Shown here: in pieces, positions 58,224-64,000 of the stretch
Position numbering within the stretch: the stretch's first letter is position 1
Layout of the letters: every line of letters starts with the position of its first letter
DNA from: RI-43 sp033764725
GTDB taxonomy: Bacteria > Pseudomonadota > Alphaproteobacteria > Caulobacterales > Aquidulcibacteraceae
NCBI GenBank assembly: GCA_033764725.1
Contig: JANRIR010000051.1
Location: forward strand, 1-64,000
Length of the DNA: 64,000 bases
Direction of reading: 5' to 3'
Translations under genes and position numbers: made by a program
Notes under the pieces: generated by a model
What the model was told of the DNA's origin: nothing
Seen by the model: only the letters and a program-made list of their open reading frames with translations
Databases searched by the model: none

Positions 58224-58913
58224 TCAAGAGCCGAAAACCCGACGCAGGATGTCGCTCGTGCGGCGCACGGGATCGCGGCGAATGGCGCGCTCTTCGCTCG
58301 CGATATAGGTGAACGCCCCGTCGAGCGCGCGCGAGGCGGCGAAATCGGTGACGTCGTCGCGATAATCGCCCAACAGGCTGCGCAGCTGGTAGCGCCGCGC
58401 GACCGCATCGACGAGCTGGAACGCGCCGGATTCGGTCAAGGTGCGCCGCATGATCGGCGTGATCAGGCGCGTCAGGCGCGGGGCGGTGCGCTCGCGCAGA
58501 AACAGCGTGGCCGCGTTGTCCCCGCCGCGCACGATCTGGACGGCGTCCGCGATGGTGAGGCTGCGGATCACTGAGAGGAAAATGCGACCCGCCTCCGGCA
58601 TCGCCTGTTCGGCTGCGCGGTTGAGCCGCTGCTCCAGATCGTCGAGCGGGCCCGCCATGCCGATCGGCCGCAATGTGCGCTGAAGGCCCGCCAGCTGATC
58701 CGGCAGTGGAATGCGCACATGAGGATCGCTCCAGAACCCGTTGGCGCGGCCGAGGCGATCGGTTGCGCGGGTCGCCGCGAGGCCCAGCGCTTCGACGACC
58801 CCGCGCGAGGCGTCACGCTGCGTCAAGGCGTCGAGCAGAGGCTGCGTCTGGCCGACCGCGGCCGGCGCTGCAGCGAGCCCCGCCAGGGCCGTGACGAACC
58901 CGCGCCGATGCAT
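58224..58913 (-). CDS. DUF4197 family protein
   Basis: The 229 residues have a signal peptide (MHRRGFVTALAGLAAAPAAVG) and a helical body with the DUF4197 pattern FWSDPHVRIPLP (about 60), LNRAAEQAMPEAGRIFLSVI (about 95), and FAASRALDGAFTYIASEERAIRRDP near the end. The family is periplasmic with no known function. An RR near the start may be a Tat signal. It lies 60 bp upstream of the hydrolase gene on the same strand. Confidence 0.85.
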   Translation of the reverse strand: MHRRGFVTALAGLAAAPAAVGQTQPLLDALTQRDASRGVVEALGLAATRATDRLGRANGFWSDPHVRIPLPDQLAGLQRTLRPIGMAGPLDDLEQRLNRAAEQAMPEAGRIFLSVIRSLTIADAVQIVRGGDNAATLFLRERTAPRLTRLITPIMRRTLTESGAFQLVDAVARRYQLRSLLGDYRDDVTDFAASRALDGAFTYIASEERAIRRDPVRRTSDILRRVFGS

Positions 58914-59031
58914 CTTCGCCTCCCTGGCCGTTGCGTTGGGTTAAGCTTGACGAGGTTCGCGACCGCGCGCCAGCCCCGCCCCCTCGCCCGCCGCGGGCCT
59001 GCGTGCTAAGCGCGAACCAGGAGGTCGGACC

Positions 59032-59880
59032 ATGACAGATTTCACCCCCACCTGCTTCGACGTGACCATCGCGGACGGCGTGGCGCACATCCAACTCGCC
59101 CGCCCGCAGGCGATGAACGCCATGAACCGCGCCTTCTGGAATGAATTGCCCGCCATCGTGCGCGACATCGACCATAACGCCCGCGCGCGCGTCATCGTCA
59201 TTTCCTCCACCGGAAAACATTTCTCCGCCGGGATGGAGCTTTCGGTGTTCACCGACGGCGAGGGCGTCAGCGCCGGCGCCGGCGACCGCTACGTGCAGAA
59301 CGAGGCGTTCCGCCGCCATGTGCTGCACCTGCAGGAGACGTTCTCCTGCCTCGACGAGGCGCGCATTCCCGTGCTCGCGGCGATCCAGGGCGGATGCATC
59401 GGCGGCGCGGTGGATTTCACCTCCGCCTGCGACATCCGCTATTGCACGGAAGACGCCTTCTTCTGCATCCAGGAAATCAATATCGGGATGACGGCGGACG
59501 TCGGCACGTTCCCGCGGCTGTGCAAGCTGATCCCCGAAGGCTGGGTGCGCGAACTGGCCTATACCGGCCGGCGCCTCAGCGCGCAGCGCGCCCGGGAGAT
59601 CGGTCTCGTCAACGAAATCTACCCCACGCATGAAGCGCTGATCGCCGGCGTGATGGAGACCGCGCGCGAGATCGCCTCGAAAAACCCGGTGGCGGTGGCG
59701 GGCTCGAAGGTGATGATCAATTACGCGCGCGACCACACGATCAAGGACGCGCTCGATTACATCGCCGTGTGGCAAACCGGCATGTTCGCACCGCCGCACA
59801 TGATGGAGGCCTTCAAGGCCAAGCAGGAAAAGCGCGAGCCCGCCTATCCCGATCTCGTTCCCCTCAAGAAGCACATGTGA
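59032..59880 (+). CDS. Crotonase family enzyme, dienoyl-CoA isomerase-like
   Basis: The 282-residue protein has the crotonase oxyanion motifs SSTGKHFSAGMEL (about 60-72) and AIQGGCIGGAVDFTSACDIRYC (about 115-137). The segment EINIGMTADVGTFPRLCKLI (about 149) carries both Glu and Asp at the positions used by delta3,5-delta2,4-dienoyl-CoA isomerase (ECH1). This supports an isomerase over a plain hydratase. It works in breakdown of unsaturated acyl chains and lies 3 bp upstream of ppa. Confidence 0.88.
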   Translation: MTDFTPTCFDVTIADGVAHIQLARPQAMNAMNRAFWNELPAIVRDIDHNARARVIVISSTGKHFSAGMELSVFTDGEGVSAGAGDRYVQNEAFRRHVLHLQETFSCLDEARIPVLAAIQGGCIGGAVDFTSACDIRYCTEDAFFCIQEINIGMTADVGTFPRLCKLIPEGWVRELAYTGRRLSAQRAREIGLVNEIYPTHEALIAGVMETAREIASKNPVAVAGSKVMINYARDHTIKDALDYIAVWQTGMFAPPHMMEAFKAKQEKREPAYPDLVPLKKHM

Positions 59881-59883
59881 TCC

Positions 59884-60420
59884 ATGGACATTTCAGCCAT
59901 TCCGCCCGGGCGCAATCCGCCGCACGAGGTGAACGCGTTCGTGGAGATTCCGCAAGGCGGGCTGCCGGTGAAGTACGAGCTGGACAAGAAATCCGGCGCA
60001 CTCTTCATCGACCGCTTCCTGCACACCTCGATGATCTATCCGTCGAATTACGGCTTCATCCCGAACACTCTGGGCGAGGACGAAGATCCGCTCGACATTC
60101 TCGTGGTGACGCCAATGCCGGTCGTCGCCGGCTGCGTCATCCGCGCGCGTCCAGTGGGCGTGCTGCTGATGAGCGATGAAAAAGGCGTGGACGAGAAAAT
60201 TCTCGCCGTCCCCGTCGACAGCCTTAATCCGTTCTACGCCAATGTGCGCTCGCACACCGATCTGCCGCCGCTGCTCGTGGCGCAGATCGACCATTTCTTC
60301 CGCCACTACAAGGATCTCGAGCACGGCAAATCCGCAAGCGTCGGCGAATGGGCGGGCTTGGATGTCGCCCATGAGCGCATCCGCAGCGCCATCATGCGCC
60401 ACGCGGGGCTGGCGAAGTGA
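59884..60420 (+). CDS. ppa: Inorganic pyrophosphatase (class A)
   Basis: The 178 residues are full length for the family I enzyme: NAFVEIPQGGLPVKYELDKKSG near the start, YPSNYGFIPNTLGEDEDPLDILVV (about 56-79, with the DxDPxD metal motif) and ILAVPVDSLNPFY. It hydrolyses pyrophosphate and so pulls biosynthetic reactions forward. The stop overlaps the GTG start of the dehalogenase gene as GTGA. Confidence 0.97.
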   Translation: MDISAIPPGRNPPHEVNAFVEIPQGGLPVKYELDKKSGALFIDRFLHTSMIYPSNYGFIPNTLGEDEDPLDILVVTPMPVVAGCVIRARPVGVLLMSDEKGVDEKILAVPVDSLNPFYANVRSHTDLPPLLVAQIDHFFRHYKDLEHGKSASVGEWAGLDVAHERIRSAIMRHAGLAK

Positions 60421-61322
60421 CCGCCGTCGCCGCCTTGCGCACGCCGGAGGCGCGCTTCGCTGATCTTCCCGACTGGCCTTATGCGCCGAATTATGTGGAC
60501 GACCTGCCCGGCTATGAGGGCTTGCGCCTGCACTATATCGACGAAGGGCCGAAGGACGCGCCGGTGTTCTATTGCCAGCATGGCGAACCGAGCTGGGCGT
60601 ATCTGTATCGCCGCATGATCCCGGTGTTTCTGGCCGCAGGCGCGCGCGTCGTCGCGCCGGATTTTTTCGGCTTCGGCCGTTCCGACAAGCCGACGGATCC
60701 ATCGGTCTACACGCCGCATTTTCATCGCGGCGCGATCCTGGCGCTGATCCGGCGGCTCGATCTCAAGAACGTCACGCTCGTGGTGCAGGATTGGGGCGGC
60801 CTGATCGGCCTCACGCTGCCGCTCGACGATCCGGAGCGCTATCGCCGCCTGATCGTCATGAACACCGCCTTCGCCACCGGCGCGGAGCCTTCGCAGGGCT
60901 TCATCGCCTGGCGCGCCTACGCCGCCAACACGCCGGACCTGCCGTGCGGCCAATTGATCGCGCGCGGCACGCCGCACCTGACGCCCGCCGAAATCGCCGC
61001 TTATGACGCGCCGTTTCCTGACGTGACCTACAAGGCCGGCGCGCAGCGCTTCCCGCAATTGGTGCCCACGCACGCCGACGATCCCTTCGCAATTCTTTCA
61101 CGCGAAGCGGAAACATTCTGGCGCGACCGCTGGACCGGCGAGAGCTTCATGGCGGTCGGCGACGCCGATCCCGTTCTCGGCCCCGACGTGATGGCCCGCG
61201 TGCGCGCCGCGATCCGCGGCTGTCCTGAACCACTGATCATCAAGGGCGGCGGGCATTTCGTGCAGGAATGGGGCGAAGATATCGCCAAAGCCGCGATCGC
61301 GGCGTTCGGCGGCCGCGCGTGA
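60417..61322 (+). CDS. Haloalkane dehalogenase, HLD-I type
   Basis: The 301-residue alpha/beta hydrolase carries QHGEPSWAYLYRRM (about 54, with a halide-binding Trp), the nucleophile Asp in VVQDWGGLIG near residue 124 followed by the second Trp, the acid in VGDADPVLGPD near residue 248 and the His in GGGHFVQEWGEDIA near residue 280. These are the features of the DhlA/DhmA subfamily. It converts haloalkanes to alcohol and halide. Its start and stop both overlap neighbours (ppa and the 83-aa gene) as GTGA. Confidence 0.92.
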   Translation: MTAVAALRTPEARFADLPDWPYAPNYVDDLPGYEGLRLHYIDEGPKDAPVFYCQHGEPSWAYLYRRMIPVFLAAGARVVAPDFFGFGRSDKPTDPSVYTPHFHRGAILALIRRLDLKNVTLVVQDWGGLIGLTLPLDDPERYRRLIVMNTAFATGAEPSQGFIAWRAYAANTPDLPCGQLIARGTPHLTPAEIAAYDAPFPDVTYKAGAQRFPQLVPTHADDPFAILSREAETFWRDRWTGESFMAVGDADPVLGPDVMARVRAAIRGCPEPLIIKGGGHFVQEWGEDIAKAAIAAFGGRA

Positions 61323-61570
61323 GCGCTGCACCCGGCCTCATTGCGGCGATGGCTGAAGCCATGGCGTTGGAAGCCGCCAAGGCCGCGCGGGCGCAGACGC
61401 ATCTTGTATCGCTTGCGGTCGATATGCTGGACGCCGCCGCGACCGACGCTGCGCCGAAAGTGGAGATCGTGCGCAAGACGCGCACCTTGGTGTTTTCAAG
61501 CGGCGAGGCGGTCAGCCCCGACGGCCGCCGAGCCATGGCGGCGACGGCCGTGCATCGGATTGTCGGCTAG
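61319..61570 (+). CDS. Small protein resembling the C-terminal half of a hotdog thioesterase
   Basis: From the GTG at 61319 there are 83 residues. An N-terminal helix (SAAPGLIAAMAEAMALEAAK) is followed by strands KVEIVRKTRTLVFSSGEAV and RRAMAATAVHRIVG, which look like the second half of a PaaI-type hotdog fold. The central helix of the complete fold is missing, so it may be a remnant or a specialised small protein. The GTGA overlap with the dehalogenase gene supports translation. Confidence 0.6.
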   Translation: MSAAPGLIAAMAEAMALEAAKAARAQTHLVSLAVDMLDAAATDAAPKVEIVRKTRTLVFSSGEAVSPDGRRAMAATAVHRIVG

Positions 61571-62112
61571 CGCGCGCCGGCGATCGTTTGCGCCTGCGCG
61601 ACAAAATCATGCGCGCCGGTCGATTCCAGGTCCGTGCGCCAGGCGCGGATCACGCCGCGCGGATCGATGATCAGATAGCTCGGACTCCATTCGATGCGAT
61701 AGGTCTCTCGCGCCCATGTGCGCGAGGGATCGAACGCCACGGGATAGTCGTAGCCATATTCGGCGAAATAGGCGTCGACCGACCCCCACCGGCCGAAGCG
61801 GTCGCGCGTGTGCAGATAGAGGAAGGCGAGCCGTCGGTCGCGCGCGACGAGCCGCGACAGCGCGTTGACGTTCGGCCCGTCGCGCACGCAATCGGGACAC
61901 CACAAACCGCCGAAGGCGAGAATGAGCGTCTTGCCGCGATAATCGCCGAGCCGCGCCTCCCCGCCGCCGCGCTTGGGAAAGGCGAAATCCGGCGCCGGCT
62001 GGTTGATCAGCGCATAGAAGCGCGGCCGCGGATCGCCTTCCGCACCCGTGGGCACGGCTTGTGCGAAGGCGGGCGTCGCGGCGGCGGCGATCAGGAAGGT
62101 GCGTCGAAGCAT
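61567..62112 (-). CDS. Secreted thioredoxin-fold protein (TlpA/AhpC-like)
   Basis: The 181 residues have a signal peptide (LRRTFLIAAAATPAFAQ) and a redoxin domain with QPAPDFAFPKRGGGEA (about 37), the active site GGLWCPDCVRDGPN (CPDC, about 71-74) and WSPSYLIIDPRGVIRAW near residue 145, with the cis-Pro. It should be a periplasmic thiol-disulfide protein. The ATG at 62112 gives a clean signal peptide; its 3' end overlaps the 83-aa gene by 4 bp. Confidence 0.85.
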   Translation of the reverse strand: MLRRTFLIAAAATPAFAQAVPTGAEGDPRPRFYALINQPAPDFAFPKRGGGEARLGDYRGKTLILAFGGLWCPDCVRDGPNVNALSRLVARDRRLAFLYLHTRDRFGRWGSVDAYFAEYGYDYPVAFDPSRTWARETYRIEWSPSYLIIDPRGVIRAWRTDLESTGAHDFVAQAQTIAGAR

Positions 62113-62171
62113 GGCGCTTCTTGGCACACGCCCTGTGGTTTTGCGCTGCAGCTTTTCTAAAGCCCGCAGCG

Positions 62172-63134
62172 TCAAGCGATGGCGGCGCCTGTCATCTGCG
62201 CGCTGAGCGCGAACAGGCGTTCCGCTTGCGCAGGATCGATCGCCCAGGGCCGCACGCCCGACCAGCGCGGATCGTCCGCGCTTACCGCTTCGGCGATGTC
62301 GCAATCCTCGCAATAGACGCCGCCCTTGCCGTCGAGCTGCGCATTGACGGCGCACCACACGCTGGTGGCGGCGCCCTGCTCCGGCGTCTTGAAGCGCTCA
62401 TTGACGCGGCCTTCGGCGTCGATCCAGCCCATGGCCATCTGCTCTTCCTTCGGCATGAAGCGCTGCAGGTCGGTCATGATGCCGCCGGGATGCACCGCGA
62501 ACGCGCGCACGCCATGATCGCGTCCGCGCGCGTCGAGGCCCACCGCAAACAGCGCATTCGCCGTCTTGGCCTGTCCGTAGGCCTCCCATTTGTCATAGGC
62601 GTGCGTGTTGAAATGCACGTCATCGAAATTCACCGCGCTGCGGCGGTGCCCGATGGACGACAACGCCACCACGCGCGCGCCTTTGGCTGCGACCAAAGCC
62701 GGCCAGAGTCGGGCTGTGAGCTGATGGTGGCCGAGATGATTGGTGGCGAATTGCGCTTCGTAGCCGCGCGCGTCGCGCATCAGGGGCGAGGCCATGATGG
62801 CGGCGTTGTTGATCAGAATGTGCAGGGGTCGTTTCGAAGCGAGGAAAGCGTCGGCGAAGGCGTCGATCGAGGCGGGATCTGCGAGATCAAGGCTGGCGTG
62901 CTCGACCCCCACGATCCCGGCCAGCGCGGCGGCGGCTTTGTCGGGCGTGCGCGCGGGCGCAATGACGGTCGCGCCGGCTTCAGCGAGCGCGCGCGTGGTC
63001 TCAAGTCCGAGGCCGGAATAGCCGCCGGTGACGATGGCGACCTTGCCGTCGAGCCGGCGCCCGCCAAGCGCTTCGCGCGCCGTCGTGCGCATGCCGAAGC
63101 CAGAGCCGATGGGGTGTTGAGCGGTGTCCGCCAT
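62172..63134 (-). CDS. Short-chain dehydrogenase, retinol-dehydrogenase-like
   Basis: The 320 residues contain VAIVTGGYSGLGLETTRAL (about 32-50), LINNAAIM (about 108), catalytic Ser in VALSSIGHRR (about 158) and Tyr-x3-Lys in WEAYGQAKTANALF (about 184). The C-terminal extension and order match the RDH/WW-domain oxidoreductase-like group. The acceptor substrate is not known. It is upstream of the thioredoxin-fold gene on the same strand. Confidence 0.9.
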   Translation of the reverse strand: MADTAQHPIGSGFGMRTTAREALGGRRLDGKVAIVTGGYSGLGLETTRALAEAGATVIAPARTPDKAAAALAGIVGVEHASLDLADPASIDAFADAFLASKRPLHILINNAAIMASPLMRDARGYEAQFATNHLGHHQLTARLWPALVAAKGARVVALSSIGHRRSAVNFDDVHFNTHAYDKWEAYGQAKTANALFAVGLDARGRDHGVRAFAVHPGGIMTDLQRFMPKEEQMAMGWIDAEGRVNERFKTPEQGAATSVWCAVNAQLDGKGGVYCEDCDIAEAVSADDPRWSGVRPWAIDPAQAERLFALSAQMTGAAIA

Positions 63135-63170
63135 GCGCGCCTCCCTTGTGCTTGGAGGCTGTGTGCGCGC

Positions 63171-64000
63171 TCAGGCGCCCAAGAGCAAGCGCAGGAAAGC
63201 GGCGTCGTCCCATGGCAGGCCGGCGCGGCGCCCGCCGAGATCGCGCAGGGTGACCGGCGCCTGGCGCGCAACGACAAGATCACGCTCCGGCATGAGATAG
63301 AGACGCTGGTCCCCGGCGCCGGCGGCCATGCGCACATCGCCGAGCGCAGCATAACCCTCCGGCGCGATGGTCATGATCTGGCGCGGACCCGGCGTGATCA
63401 GGCCGGGGCGCAACAGCCACCACGACATCCCATAGCCCGGGTTGGCGCCGCTTGGCGCAAAGTTGGCCGCAAGCGCAGCCGCATCGACGCGGCCGTCGCC
63501 GCCGCGCAGCACCCAGCGCCCGAACCGCGCCCAGGCGCGCGCAGTGAATTGCGCGCCCTGCGGCAAGAGCGGCATCTGATCAGGCCCGCGACGCCATCCT
63601 GTCGGCGCAGCGCCGATCGGGTCCAGAACGCGGCGGCGCAGATAGGCCAGCGGATCGCCGTCGAGCCGCGCGGCGACGAGCTTGCGGCGCATTATCTCGC
63701 CGAAAATCTGGAACGGCCCGGGTCCGTAGGAAAAGCGTGCGCCGGGTTCTGCGACCGCGGGCAACGCAACGGCGTCGGCGTAAGGCGGCGCGCGGCCGAT
63801 CCCGCCCGGCGCCACGCCGCTGTCCAGCGACAAAAGCTGGCGGATCGTGACCCGGCTCTTGCGCGGATCGTTGCGCCATTCTGCAAGCGTTTCGGCGGCG
63901 CGCTCGTCAAGCCGCAAGAGTCTGTCCTGCACCGCAGCGGCGGCGATGATGCCGGTAAAGCTCTTCGTGCCGGAGGCCAGCTCCCAGTCGCGGTCCGGCC
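63171..64000 (-). CDS. Serine hydrolase, class C beta-lactamase-like (truncated by the window edge)
   Basis: The frame is open to position 64000, so the N-terminus is beyond the window. The visible 276 codons begin with DWELASGTKSFTGII, containing the S-x-x-K nucleophile motif (SGTK), then RVTIRQLLSLDSGV and the Tyr in FSYGPGPFQIFGEIM (Y-x-G variant of YxN). These enzymes act on beta-lactams, peptides or esters. No third motif is certain. The GTG at 63932 is inside the frame and is not the true start. Confidence 0.85.
   Translation of the reverse strand, partial: PDRDWELASGTKSFTGIIAAAAVQDRLLRLDERAAETLAEWRNDPRKSRVTIRQLLSLDSGVAPGGIGRAPPYADAVALPAVAEPGARFSYGPGPFQIFGEIMRRKLVAARLDGDPLAYLRRRVLDPIGAAPTGWRRGPDQMPLLPQGAQFTARAWARFGRWVLRGGDGRVDAAALAANFAPSGANPGYGMSWWLLRPGLITPGPRQIMTIAPEGYAALGDVRMAAGAGDQRLYLMPERDLVVARQAPVTLRDLGGRRAGLPWDDAAFLRLLLGA

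Noticed and set aside
1..64000. tRNA, rRNA, CRISPR arrays, transposases or integrases
   Set aside because: No cloverleaf-like segments, regularly spaced repeats or recombinase motifs were found when reading the gaps and the candidate proteins.

Overview
The window is high-GC, gene-dense chromosomal DNA from an alphaproteobacterium, most likely from the Caulobacterales / Hyphomonadaceae neighbourhood. Supporting signs are a three-subunit proton-translocating transhydrogenase (pntAA, pntAB, pntB), a bacterial aa3 cytochrome oxidase subunit IV domain, a TIGR02301 protein, a SapC-family protein, a ZnuD-like TonB-dependent receptor beside zur, and two exact alphaproteobacterial LexA boxes (GTTC-N7-GTTC). 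The placement rests on protein resemblance read by eye, not on a database search. I found no rRNA, tRNA, CRISPR array, integrase, transposase or phage gene.

Layout. 1-1.8 kb: the start of pgk behind a small coupled membrane protein, a Uma2-type nuclease, and a PIN/antitoxin pair. 1.8-7.1 kb: the transhydrogenase genes, split into two blocks by a DUF29 protein, a SnoaL-like protein and a small YjbR-like protein. 7.1-19.7 kb: an exopolysaccharide locus. It holds an O-antigen-ligase-like polymerase, a Wza-type SLBB export lipoprotein, an outer-membrane barrel, a Wzc/GumC BY-kinase, a helical-repeat membrane protein, a polytopic membrane protein, an ExoY-like initiating sugar transferase, a GT4 glycosyltransferase and a metallophosphoesterase. 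No Wzx flippase is visible.

19.7-39.5 kb is mostly housekeeping and accessory metabolism: a Kef-type antiporter, gamma-glutamyltransferase, PhzF, nitronate monooxygenase, MAPEG and YqhA proteins, a diheme cytochrome with a parallel beta-helix partner, an SDR, a Nudix hydrolase, a divergent pirin/AraC pair, a Tat-exported carbonic anhydrase, a macro-domain protein, dihydroorotase, a GT9 transferase and a two-domain 2OG-Fe(II) oxygenase. 39.5-53 kb: ygfZ-tag, a methyltransferase, a KAS III enzyme preceded by a small coupled ORF, a CDF metal exporter coupled to a GNAT, SapC, a MaoC hydratase coupled to a DUF885 lipoprotein, a VWA lipoprotein and an acyl-CoA dehydrogenase.

53-64 kb: a small GIY-YIG-like gene under two LexA boxes, a zinc-type receptor divergent from zur (zur coupled to a double-hotdog thioesterase), a hydrolase, DUF4197, an ECH1-like crotonase, then ppa, a haloalkane dehalogenase and an 83-aa protein in one overlapping run, a thioredoxin-like protein, an SDR, and a class C beta-lactamase-like hydrolase that runs off the right edge.

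Many neighbours share 4-bp ATGA, GTGA or TTGA stop/start overlaps, so translational coupling is common. Intergenic palindromic elements of at least three kinds (26.2, 43.5/46.0 and 57.1 kb) sit between convergent or unrelated genes. The most notable signals are the double LexA-box promoter at 53.4 kb, the Zur-type palindrome at 55.5 kb, the thioredoxin-fold/oxygenase fusion at 38.4-39.5 kb, and the interrupted transhydrogenase operon.
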